DNA of 64,000 nt, from the NCBI RefSeq assembly GCF_000187895.1, contig NZ_DS990130.1:434001-498000 (forward strand), given 5' to 3'. Under the pieces are notes generated by a model. That model was not told the DNA's origin and made no database searches. It saw nothing but the letters and a program-made list of their open reading frames with translations. Of this stretch, positions 56,679-64,000 are shown one piece after another. This stretch comes from Phocaeicola plebeius DSM 17135. Lineage in GTDB: Bacteria > Bacteroidota > Bacteroidia > Bacteroidales > Bacteroidaceae. The translations under genes were made by a program, and so were the position numbers. The first letter of the stretch is position 1; each line of letters begins with the position of its first letter.

Positions 56679-57701
56679 ATGGAAACAGAAAGACTGATAC
56701 TCAGGCCGTGGCGTGAGGAAGATGCCCTTTCACTCTATAAATATGCCAAGAATCCGGCTGTAGGGCCGATTGCCGGTTGGCCACCGCACACGTCTGTAGA
56801 AAACAGCCGAGAGGTGATACGTGATATTCTTTCAGCACCGGAAACTTATGCGGTAGTGTTGAAAGAAATCAATGAACCTGTTGGCAGTGTGGGCATTATG
56901 TTTGGAGACAGCGTACACAGCGCTGACATGCAGGAAGGAGATGCAGAGATTGGTTATTGGATTGGAGTTCCTCATTGGGGAAAGGGGCTGATTCCGGAGG
57001 CCGTCAATCGCCTGTTGAGGCGTTGTTTTGAGGAACTGGGAGTAAAACGAGTGTGGTGTGGTTATTATGACGGAAATACCAAATCTCGCCGAGTAATGGA
57101 TAAATGTGGTTTCAAGTTCCATCATACGGAAGAGGGCAAACTTTCTCCATTGGGTGATGTGCGGACAGAACATTTTACTTTGTTGACGAAAGAAGATTTT
57201 CTTAAGGAAAATTGTAAAGAAACAAAGCTTGTTTATGCTTTACGTCCGCTTGAAGAAAAAGACATTCCGGAAATGCAGCACTTGTTCCGTTCTACAGTGC
57301 TTAATGTGAATTTGAGGGACTATACAAAAGAAGAGGTAGCAGACTGGGCTTCTTGTGGTGATGACTTGTTGCACTGGAAAGAACTTTTGTCTCAACATCA
57401 TTTTATTGGGGCTTTTGATGAACAAGACAATATGGCTGGTTTCTCTTCTATGAATAAAGAGGGATATTTGCATTCCATGTTTGTACACAAGGACATGCAG
57501 GGCAGGGGAGTAGCTACTCAGTTGCTTTCGGAAGTAGAGAAGATGGCCAAAGCGTATGGAGTTACTGAAATTACCTCGGAGATCAGCTTGACTGCAAAAT
57601 CGTTTTTTGAACAAAAGGGATACAAAGTGGTTAAGTCTCAAAAGTGCAGAGCCAATCAGCTGGAACTGACAAATTTCGTCATGTGCAAGCGGCTTTTTTA
57701 A
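56679..57701 (+). CDS. Tandem GNAT acetyltransferase (two domains)
   Basis: This 340-residue protein contains two GNAT folds. The first (about 1-165) is RimJ/RimL-like (ERLILRPWREEDALSLY, IGYWIGVPHWGKGLIPEAVNRLL, MDKCGFKFHH). The second (about 182-340) has YALRPLEEKDIPEMQHLF and the acetyl-CoA loop MFVHKDMQGRGVATQLLSEVE, ending FFEQKGYKVVK. Single-domain relatives modify ribosomal protein N-termini, antibiotics or amino acids; a fused pair could modify one substrate twice or serve as catalytic plus regulatory halves. Both halves appear intact. Confidence 0.88.
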   Translation: METERLILRPWREEDALSLYKYAKNPAVGPIAGWPPHTSVENSREVIRDILSAPETYAVVLKEINEPVGSVGIMFGDSVHSADMQEGDAEIGYWIGVPHWGKGLIPEAVNRLLRRCFEELGVKRVWCGYYDGNTKSRRVMDKCGFKFHHTEEGKLSPLGDVRTEHFTLLTKEDFLKENCKETKLVYALRPLEEKDIPEMQHLFRSTVLNVNLRDYTKEEVADWASCGDDLLHWKELLSQHHFIGAFDEQDNMAGFSSMNKEGYLHSMFVHKDMQGRGVATQLLSEVEKMAKAYGVTEITSEISLTAKSFFEQKGYKVVKSQKCRANQLELTNFVMCKRLF

Positions 57702-57832
57702 TTTGCGGAAAAGGCCACGTTGTAGGAACTTTTTGAAAGCCGCTTGAATAAGTTTATAGAGAATACGCGAAAAGGGCTTCTCTACGGGGAATGGAATGAT
57801 AATGGGAGATTATAAATAGAGTAAGAAAACGC

Positions 57833-57870
57833 AGAGGCCACGACCTTCACGGTCGCGGCCTCTTTCTCAA
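57833..57870. terminator. Terminator between the GNAT and glutamine synthetase genes
   Basis: A 13-bp stem with one mismatch (57833-57845 with 57851-57863) and a 5-nt loop lies between convergent genes. It is followed by TTTCTC on the plus strand and by GCGTTTTC on the minus strand, so it may serve both. The rest of the 210-bp gap shows no other clear feature. Confidence 0.75.
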
Positions 57871-57911
57871 ACAACCAATAAGAAATAAGAGATAATCCTT
57901 TAGGGGATGGA

Positions 57912-60101
57912 TTATCTGATGAACAGCAGTTCTCTGTATTTGGGTAATGTCCACATCTGATCATCCACAATTAGTTCCAGTTTGTCGATGTGGTAGCGAA
58001 TCTGTTCCAGCATCGGAGTAATCTTGTCGTGATATTCGATGGCTTTTGCACGTTCGTCTACAATCTTGTTGGCAACTTTTCGGGCTTCTACCATGGTATC
58101 TACGTGTTCTTTGATGTAAGAAGTGTGTTCTGCAATCTTACGGATGATGGCCATGTTTTCAGCAGACAGCTTTTCGGCCTCTTCTGTAGGGAAGATTTGC
58201 TTCATCTTGTAGACATTGTCAATCAGTTTGCTTTGGTATTCAATGGCTACCGGAACTACGTGGTTCATTACCAGGTCGCCCAAAACGCGAGCTTCAATCT
58301 GGATTTTTTTGGTATAGGTTTCCCATTTCACTTCGTTGCGTGCTTCGAGTTCCTTGCGGGTCATGACACCGGCAGATTCGAACATGCGTACACTGTCTTC
58401 TGTCAGATACTGGTCGAAGATGACCGGACAGCTGGTTTCGCAGTCCAGACCACGGCGTGCAGCTTCTTCTTTCCATTCGTCGCTGTATCCGTTGCCGTCG
58501 AAGCGGATGGGTTTGCTAATCTTGATGTATTTACGGATCACCTGAATGATGGCCGAAATCTTCGGTTCACCTTTCTCAATCAGTTCGTCCACTTCTTTCT
58601 TGAATTCGGTAAGCTGTTCAGCTACGGCTGTGTTCAGGGCAATCATGGCGCTGGCGCAGTTGGCCTCAGAACCTACGGCACGGAATTCAAAGCGGTTGCC
58701 GGTGAAGGCAAATGGTGAAGTACGGTTACGGTCGGTATTGTCAATCAACAGTTCCGGAATCTGCGGAATGTCGAGTTTCATACCGTGTTTACCTCCTAAG
58801 GCAATCAGTTCGTCGGTTGAACTGTCTTCCATGTGGTCGAGTACTTTGCTCAACTGGCTGCCTAAGAAGGAAGAGATGATGGCGGGAGGTGCTTCGTTGG
58901 CTCCCAGACGGTGTGCGTTGGTTGCACTCATGATAGAAGCTTTCAGCAATCCGTTGTGGCGGTACACAGCCATCAGGGTGTTTACGATGAATGTGATGAA
59001 ACGCAGGTTCTCTTCTGGAGTCTTTCCCGGAGCCATCAGCAGAGTACCGGTATCTGTACCGAGTGACCAGTTGTTATGTTTACCGGAGCCATTGACACCC
59101 TTGAAGGGTTTTTCGTGTAGCAGTACACGGAATCCGTGTGTGCGGGCTACTTTTCGCATCAATGACATGATGAGCATGTTATGGTCTACTGCCAGGTTAC
59201 ATTCTTCGAAAATCGGAGCCAATTCAAACTGGTTAGGAGCTACCTCGTTATGGCGTGTCTTCACCGGAATTCCTAATTCGAGTGCCTGGATTTCAAGGTC
59301 TTTCATGAAAGCTGCCACACGGGTAGGAATAGCGCCGAAGTAATGGTCTTCCAACTGCTGATTCTTAGACGCTTCGTGTCCCATCAGTGTACGTCCTGTC
59401 AGCAACAGGTCTGGACGTGCGGCATACAAACCTTCGTCTACCAGGAAGTATTCCTGTTCCCATCCCAAGTAAGCCATCACTTTTTTTACATTCGGGTCGA
59501 AATAGTGGCAAACGTCTACTGCCGCTTTGTTGACTGCACGGAGGGCTTTCAGAAGCGGAGCCTTGTAGTCGAGTGATTCACCGGTATAAGCGATAAAGAT
59601 TGTCGGGATGCACAAGGTGTCGTCTACCACGAACACAGGTGAGGAAGGATCCCATGCGCTGTATCCGCGAGCTTCGAAGGTGTTACGGATTCCGCCGTTC
59701 GGGAAAGATGAAGCATCCGGTTCCTGCTGTACAAGGAGCTTTCCGGAGAATTCTTCCATCATGCCACCTTTTCCGTCGTGTTCTACGAATGCATCATGCT
59801 TTTCGGCTGTTCCTTCTGTCAGTGGCTGGAACCAGTGAGTATAATGGGTAGCACCCAGTTCGCTGGCCCATCGTTTCATACCTTCGGCTACGGCATCGGC
59901 AATCTGGCGGTCGAGTGCTGCGCCATTATCCATGGCATCAATCAATCGTGCAAATACCGTAGAAGGCAGGTATTTAAACATCTTTTCTCTGTTGAATACA
60001 TATTTACCGAAATATTCTCCCGGTCTTTTGTCAGGGGTAGGTACTTCCATGGGTTTAGCTTGGAAGGCCTTTTCTACAACTCTGAATCTTAATGTTGACA
60101 T
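57912..60101 (-). CDS. glnN: Glutamine synthetase type III
   Basis: This is a 729-residue GSIII-type enzyme, far longer than GSI (about 470). It includes GSIII segments such as WFQPLTEGTAEKHDAF, the acid/ATP-binding GWEQEYFLVDEG and RHNEVAPNQFELAP, ending in a long helical C-terminus (about 600-729). It makes glutamine from glutamate, ammonia and ATP. The enzyme forms large double-ringed oligomers in characterised species. It is last gene of a cluster with AmtB and PII, so ammonia uptake and fixation are linked. The ATP-dependent adenylylation site of GSI is not present, suggesting PII or transcriptional control. Confidence 0.96.
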   Translation of the reverse strand: MSTLRFRVVEKAFQAKPMEVPTPDKRPGEYFGKYVFNREKMFKYLPSTVFARLIDAMDNGAALDRQIADAVAEGMKRWASELGATHYTHWFQPLTEGTAEKHDAFVEHDGKGGMMEEFSGKLLVQQEPDASSFPNGGIRNTFEARGYSAWDPSSPVFVVDDTLCIPTIFIAYTGESLDYKAPLLKALRAVNKAAVDVCHYFDPNVKKVMAYLGWEQEYFLVDEGLYAARPDLLLTGRTLMGHEASKNQQLEDHYFGAIPTRVAAFMKDLEIQALELGIPVKTRHNEVAPNQFELAPIFEECNLAVDHNMLIMSLMRKVARTHGFRVLLHEKPFKGVNGSGKHNNWSLGTDTGTLLMAPGKTPEENLRFITFIVNTLMAVYRHNGLLKASIMSATNAHRLGANEAPPAIISSFLGSQLSKVLDHMEDSSTDELIALGGKHGMKLDIPQIPELLIDNTDRNRTSPFAFTGNRFEFRAVGSEANCASAMIALNTAVAEQLTEFKKEVDELIEKGEPKISAIIQVIRKYIKISKPIRFDGNGYSDEWKEEAARRGLDCETSCPVIFDQYLTEDSVRMFESAGVMTRKELEARNEVKWETYTKKIQIEARVLGDLVMNHVVPVAIEYQSKLIDNVYKMKQIFPTEEAEKLSAENMAIIRKIAEHTSYIKEHVDTMVEARKVANKIVDERAKAIEYHDKITPMLEQIRYHIDKLELIVDDQMWTLPKYRELLFIR

Positions 60102-60152
60102 GTGACTGTAAATTTTTATTGGTTATTTATTGTTAGTAGTGAATGTTCAGTT

Positions 60153-61547
60153 TTAATGGTTATAAGCTGATTCTCCGTGTTCGTAAATATCCAAACCTTC
60201 TTCTTCGATTCTGGCTGGAACGCGCAGACCGTGAACTTTGTCGAGGACTTTGAAGATGATGTATCCCATCAATGCGGCCCATCCACCGACGATGATTACA
60301 CCGAAAATTTGTGCACCGAGGAATCCGAAGCCACCTCCGTAGAATGTGCCGCCTTCTACGGCAAACAGACCGGTAAGAATGGTTCCGAGGCTGCCGCATA
60401 CACCGTGTACGGAAGAGGCACCTACAGGGTCATCAATTTTCAGACGGTGTTCAATAAATTCTACAGCGAAAATCATGACAGTTCCGCAGATGGCTCCGAT
60501 AAGAGCGGCTCCCATAGGTGATACCAGGTCGCATCCGGCTGTTACACCGACGAGTCCGGCAAGGATACCATTGAGTGTGAGAGAGAGTGACGGTTTACCA
60601 TATTTAATCCAGCTTACAATCAAGGCAAGGAATCCTCCGGTACAAGCTGCCAGATTGGTGGTAAGGAACACGTGTGAGATGGCTGTCTGGTCACCGTATC
60701 CGGCTGCTGCAAGCTGTGAACCCGGGTTGAAACCGAACCATCCGAACCAGAGGATGAATACACCCAGGCAAGCAAGTGTCAGGTTGTGGCCGGGGATGGC
60801 TTTTGATTTTCCGTCCTTTCCGTATTTGCCCAAACGCGGACCAAGAATGGCGGCACCGACCAATGCAATCCATCCACCTACAGAGTGAACCACAGTTGAA
60901 CCGGCAAAGTCATGGAATGTATAACCGAACACAGACATCATGAATGAATCCGGATCTGCGTTTGAAAGCCATCCTCCTCCCCAGGTCCAATGACCGGAAA
61001 CCGGATAGATTAATACACTGATGGCTATCGTGTAAGCCAGATACATGGAGAATTTGGTACGTTCGGCCATGGCACCTGACACAATGGTAGCAGAAGTGGC
61101 ACAGAATACGGTCTGGAAGATTAGGAAACCTTCAATAGGTAATCCGTTTTGAATGATATTGTCCATGGCATCCAGGTCGAAAAGGTGTGGAGTACCGAAT
61201 ACATTTCCTACACCGAACATCAGTCCGAAACCGATAAACCAGAACAGAATGGAACCTACCATAAAGTCCACCAGGTTTTTCATCAGGATGTTGGCTGTGT
61301 TCTTGCTGCGGGTAAATCCGGCTTCAACCAGAGCAAAGCCCGGCTGCATGAAAAATACCAGCATGGCAGCCAGTAACATCCATACGGTGTTAAGTCCGGT
61401 AGATAATTCCGCTATCTTGTCAGCGTTGCTAACCTCTTCAGGTACAGAGGTCTGCGCTGTTGTAATCAATGGAAACAGAAGTAAGAATAAGGGTATGAGG
61501 ATTTTGCGGTATGCTGCTGTGTGCACACCTTCTGTAAGTCGTTTCAT
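60153..61547 (-). CDS. amtB: AmtB-type ammonium transporter
   Basis: This 464-residue inner-membrane channel has a signal-like N-terminus (cleavage near ITTAQT) and eleven predicted helices. The pore twin histidines are conserved in VVHSVGGWIALVG and SSVHGVCGSLG. It takes up ammonium/ammonia at low external concentrations. It lies between glnB and glnN; PII proteins normally plug AmtB's cytoplasmic side, so the arrangement matches the usual glnK-amtB pair with GS added. The C-terminal tail (VPARIEEEGLDIYEHGE) resembles the AmtB motif contacted by PII. Confidence 0.96.
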   Translation of the reverse strand: MKRLTEGVHTAAYRKILIPLFLLLFPLITTAQTSVPEEVSNADKIAELSTGLNTVWMLLAAMLVFFMQPGFALVEAGFTRSKNTANILMKNLVDFMVGSILFWFIGFGLMFGVGNVFGTPHLFDLDAMDNIIQNGLPIEGFLIFQTVFCATSATIVSGAMAERTKFSMYLAYTIAISVLIYPVSGHWTWGGGWLSNADPDSFMMSVFGYTFHDFAGSTVVHSVGGWIALVGAAILGPRLGKYGKDGKSKAIPGHNLTLACLGVFILWFGWFGFNPGSQLAAAGYGDQTAISHVFLTTNLAACTGGFLALIVSWIKYGKPSLSLTLNGILAGLVGVTAGCDLVSPMGAALIGAICGTVMIFAVEFIEHRLKIDDPVGASSVHGVCGSLGTILTGLFAVEGGTFYGGGFGFLGAQIFGVIIVGGWAALMGYIIFKVLDKVHGLRVPARIEEEGLDIYEHGESAYNH

Positions 61548-61592
61548 AATTTTTACCTATTAAGAATTAATACCTGAGTTGATTTTCCGGGA

Positions 61593-61949
61593 TTATTTTT
61601 CCTGTTCCGCATTATAAAGCGAAATATCGCCACGTTCGCCTGTACGGATACGGATGGAGTCTTCTACGGGGATGATGAAAATGCGTCCGTCACCTATCTC
61701 ACCGGTATAAGCGGCTTTCATGACGGCTTGTACGGTCTTTTCCACATTCTTTTCCCTCACCACGATGGAAATCAGGATTCGTTCGATGGAACTGGTATCA
61801 TATACTACCCCACGGTAAATACGACCTTCGCGGGTTTTTCCGACACCTCTTACTTCATAGTAGGAGAACCATTCGATGTCGGCGGCCAATAATGCCTCCT
61901 TTACTTCTTCGAATTTGGTTCTACGGATGATTGCCTCAATCTTTTTCAT
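61593..61949 (-). CDS. glnB: PII nitrogen-regulatory protein with unusual T-loop
   Basis: This 118-residue protein has the PII fold: KKIEAIIRRTKFEEV (start), T-loop at about 36-56, and B-loop TGEIGDGRIFI (about 86-96), the ATP/2-oxoglutarate-binding signature. The T-loop reads REGRIYRGVVYD instead of the classical GRGAEY-containing loop, so the canonical uridylylated Tyr51 setting is missing, although two tyrosines remain. It probably senses ATP/ADP and 2-oxoglutarate and gates AmtB or GS. The leader contains the AATACAA repeats. Could be called GlnK; context does not decide. Confidence 0.92.
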   Translation of the reverse strand: MKKIEAIIRRTKFEEVKEALLAADIEWFSYYEVRGVGKTREGRIYRGVVYDTSSIERILISIVVREKNVEKTVQAVMKAAYTGEIGDGRIFIIPVEDSIRIRTGERGDISLYNAEQEK

Positions 61950-61955
61950 AATAAA

Positions 61956-62043
61956 TTGTATTTGTATTTTGTATTGTTTGTTATCCTGTGTAATCTTTTT
62001 TGCCTCTTGAAATCATTAATCCTATTGATGTTGTATTTGTATT
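61956..62043 (-). repeat. AATACAA repeats in the glnB leader
   Basis: TTGTATT (AATACAA on the coding strand) occurs at 61956, 61962, 61969, 62031 and 62037, in the 108-bp gap between the porin-like gene and glnB. The last three, nearest the glnB start, are almost tandem. The same motif fills the porin-like leader at 62814-62848. Confidence 0.7.
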
Positions 62044-62057
62044 GTAGTATATTTTTG

Positions 62058-62759
62058 TCAGAAACTTATGCCAAACACAAAGTAAGCTCCTTCTGTGGCC
62101 GGATTCCAAATAGCCTGGGCAAATATAGGCAGCGAGTAGGAATCTGTGATTTTGATTTCCTTGCTAGCTCCGAGGCATATATTTGAAACTTCAAATCCGC
62201 TTGCCCCATTGTTATAGAAGCTGGTTTCCCATGGAGTAGCACCTATTTCTGCCGACCAGTCCAGACCACCTAACTTGAAGGGGGCTGCGATGCTGAAGTA
62301 GGAAGAATAAGCACGGTTACCGTTTGCTTTTACACCATCAGCTCCAGCAAAGTTTGTATACCAGTTCACGGCTAAGGGACCGAAATCGTAACCGACTTGC
62401 GCTTCGAACACATGTGAAGTGTTGTGGGTACCATAGTGAAAATACTCAGGACCGCCATCAAACCAATAATCAGTGACAGATACGCTGAATCCTCCTGTAC
62501 TGTATCCTAAAGTAAGGTCGAATTCCTTGGTGTCTTCTTTATCCAGTCCGACAGAACCCCAGCCTGAAAGGGAGAAACCTTTGTAGGATACGGAAGCAGA
62601 GGGTTGGATGCTCACATTTCCTAAATCCTGTCCACGCCAGATGTATCCGCTTACAAGATCGGCTCCAATGTCAGCTTCTACTTTGTCTTGTGCCATTGAA
62701 ATGACTGGAATGCCTGTCATTAAAAGCAGTGCGATTCCGGTGAGTTGCATTCTTTTCAT
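62058..62759 (-). CDS. TorF-type outer-membrane porin-like protein
   Basis: This 233-residue protein has a signal peptide (cleavage near ISMAQDK) and a mature part of amphipathic strands (GADLVSGYIWRGQDLG, VSYKGFSLSGWGSVGL) ending in FVFGISF, typical of an outer-membrane barrel. The pattern matches the TorF-family putative porins. Directly upstream of glnB and amtB, it may let ammonium or small nitrogen compounds cross the outer membrane. It could also act as an unrelated porin sharing the promoter. Its leader has the AATACAA repeats and a -7 box. Confidence 0.8.
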   Translation of the reverse strand: MKRMQLTGIALLLMTGIPVISMAQDKVEADIGADLVSGYIWRGQDLGNVSIQPSASVSYKGFSLSGWGSVGLDKEDTKEFDLTLGYSTGGFSVSVTDYWFDGGPEYFHYGTHNTSHVFEAQVGYDFGPLAVNWYTNFAGADGVKANGNRAYSSYFSIAAPFKLGGLDWSAEIGATPWETSFYNNGASGFEVSNICLGASKEIKITDSYSLPIFAQAIWNPATEGAYFVFGISF

Positions 62760-63123
62760 TGCTTTCGTGTTTTTAGTTAATGTTTAAAACTCTTTACTTT
62801 TAGTTGTATTGTCTTTTTGTATTGTATTTAGTTGTATTTTCTTTCTTTTTGTTTTATCGATATGCAAATATACTTTCTTTTAGCTGTTCTTAAGCATAAA
62901 AAGGTGTACTTTCTTCTTTTATATTTTGTGTAGTGCAAAATTACTTGTTTTTACCCTATTTTAGGTTTAAGTTTGAAATATTTTTCATTGATTTTTCGCG
63001 AATTTGTTTTCTCGGCAGAAAACTTTCAGAGAAAAAATATTCTTCTTTCGATGATGAAGAGGAGGAAGTTAGGGATACGGAACTGTTTTTTCGTATTTTT
63101 GTAGGGTTTTAATTGAGAAAAGC
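62760..63123. promoter_or_regulatory. Divergent region with AATACAA repeats and two -7 boxes
   Basis: Over 364 bp, TTGTATT copies lie at 62814, 62827, 62832 and 62842 (AATACAA in the minus-strand leader). A minus-strand -7 box TATATTTG is at 62865-62872, giving a leader of about 100 nt before the porin-like start, and a plus-strand -7 box TATTTTTG is at 63093-63100, 23 bp before the final gene. Neither has a clear TTTG -33 box. No other feature is seen. Confidence 0.55.
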
Positions 63124-64000
63124 ATGTTTCCAAACGTATATTTGTTTAATCCGGATTATGATATGGCGATGGCCAATTTCACTCCTTATTATAAATCTCC
63201 TGCAGAGATTGTGCGTATGATTGCGGATTTATCTGCTCTTCCATGGTGGTTTGCTGAAGAAGGAAGTTGTGTGAAGGTGGAGAATATGGCTCTTGTATCT
63301 CTTTTGAAGAAGCAGTTGAAAGAGGTGTGTGGAGGAAGCATGGAGATGGAAAGAAGGCTCGATGGGTTATTGCCGCGTGCAGCTTGGACGGCAGAATGGC
63401 CTTCAGCTCGTTATATCCCCTGGGGGTGGACACCTGCCTTGGTGCACCGGCTCAGACAGGAAGGAGTAGAAGAGCGCTTTTTGCCTTCGGAAGATGCTGT
63501 CAGGCGTTTCCGTTTTTTTTCGTCTCGTCAGCGTTGTCTGGAGGTATTGCCTGAATTAGTGAAGATAGATGGGACTTGCGGGGAGATGAAAGCTTGTGTG
63601 TCTCTGGTTGAACTGGAAGCGTATCTTCAGGAAAGAGGAGAATTGGTATTGAAAGCTCCATGGTCGGGAAGTGGGAGAGGGCTACTGAAAGTATCTTCTG
63701 CCAGTTGGAATGCGCAACTGGCTGGGTGGGCCGCACGTATTCTGAGGGTACAGGGAGTTGTAATGGCAGAGCCCATTTATGATAAAGTGGTTGATTTTGC
63801 GATGGAGTTTTATGCGGAGAAGCAGAATGGAGTCCGTTTTGCCGGTTATTCTTTGTTTGAAACAGATGCCCATGGAAATTACAAGCTTAATCTTCTGTTA
63901 TCAAATACAGAAATTGAGCATCGGTTGTCAGCGTATGTATCTCGGGAGATTCTACATGAAGTAAGAAGCTGTCTGCTTTCCGCACTTCAACGGCTGTTGA
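63124..64000 (+). CDS. Unknown protein with ATP-grasp-like segment (3' end missing)
   Basis: An open frame of 292 codons from ATG 63124 (MFPNVYLFNPDYDMAMANFT) continues past the window edge with no stop. It is soluble with no signal peptide. The segment LVLKAPWSGSGRGL (about 177-190), followed by EPIYDKVVDFAMEFY, resembles the nucleotide-binding and acidic metal-binding parts of ATP-grasp ligases. Tryptophan-rich stretches (PWWFAEEG, WGWTP) are notable. I do not recognise the family by name; an ATP-grasp activity is a weak inference. The -7 box at 63093 lies 23 bp upstream. Confidence 0.8.
   Translation, partial: MFPNVYLFNPDYDMAMANFTPYYKSPAEIVRMIADLSALPWWFAEEGSCVKVENMALVSLLKKQLKEVCGGSMEMERRLDGLLPRAAWTAEWPSARYIPWGWTPALVHRLRQEGVEERFLPSEDAVRRFRFFSSRQRCLEVLPELVKIDGTCGEMKACVSLVELEAYLQERGELVLKAPWSGSGRGLLKVSSASWNAQLAGWAARILRVQGVVMAEPIYDKVVDFAMEFYAEKQNGVRFAGYSLFETDAHGNYKLNLLLSNTEIEHRLSAYVSREILHEVRSCLLSALQRLL

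Noticed and set aside
57990-59343. Two long plus-strand frames (242 and 265 codons) opposite the GSIII gene
   Set aside because: They are antisense shadows of a highly conserved enzyme; neither shows a domain or start context.

Overview
The window looks like a chromosomal segment from a gut member of the Bacteroidaceae (Bacteroides or Phocaeicola). The evidence is a hybrid two-component system inside a polysaccharide-degradation locus, lipoprotein and signal-peptide glycosidases of Bacteroides type, a type III glutamine synthetase, a menaquinone operon, and several promoters matching the Bacteroides primary-sigma pattern (TTTG, 19-20 nt, TAnnTTTG). Species is not resolved. No tRNA, rRNA, insertion sequence, prophage or CRISPR array was seen.

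Region 1 (1-20872) is the downstream part of a xylan-utilisation locus. One plus-strand run encodes a truncated DUF1680/GH127-like protein, GH97, two tandem GH43-CBM6 enzymes, GH31 and a CE6-like esterase. A minus-strand hybrid two-component sensor/regulator follows. Divergent from it is a second plus-strand operon: CE20-like esterase, GPH sugar symporter, GH10 xylanase, GH43 xylosidase and GH67 alpha-glucuronidase. Together they would deacetylate and debranch glucuronoarabinoxylan, cut the backbone, import short oligosaccharides and finish them inside the cell. No SusC/SusD pair is present; it may lie before position 1.

Region 2 (21017-29920) has a small GNAT protein, a CPA1 Na+/H+ antiporter and the minus-strand menaquinone operon menI-menF-menD-menB-menC-menE. 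Region 3 (30115-35211) has a LytS-type TPR sensor kinase, its LytTR regulator, a DUF5723 envelope protein and a YfcE-like phosphodiesterase. Region 4 (35318-42351) has pyruvate:ferredoxin oxidoreductase, an AAA ATPase with a well-defined promoter, and a PurF-type amidotransferase. Between the last two lies an unusual array of eight AGTACT palindromes in strict 8/2-nt alternation.

Region 5 (42655-52338) is a biosynthetic operon, gltB-gltD-asnB-dapF-dapL, joining glutamate synthase and asparagine synthetase to diaminopimelate/lysine synthesis. Region 6 (52352-57701) holds an envelope protein/lipoprotein pair, a TPR membrane regulator, and a small operon of a helical-repeat protein, a DUF3795 fusion and a double GNAT protein. 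Region 7 (57912-62759) is an ammonium-assimilation cluster on the minus strand: porin-like protein, PII, AmtB, glutamine synthetase III. Its leaders carry repeated AATACAA motifs. A final gene of unknown function runs off the right edge.

The strongest candidates for something undescribed are the AGTACT array (40351-40436), the AATACAA leader repeats, and the GTTACA half-sites in the regulator/CE20 intergenic region.
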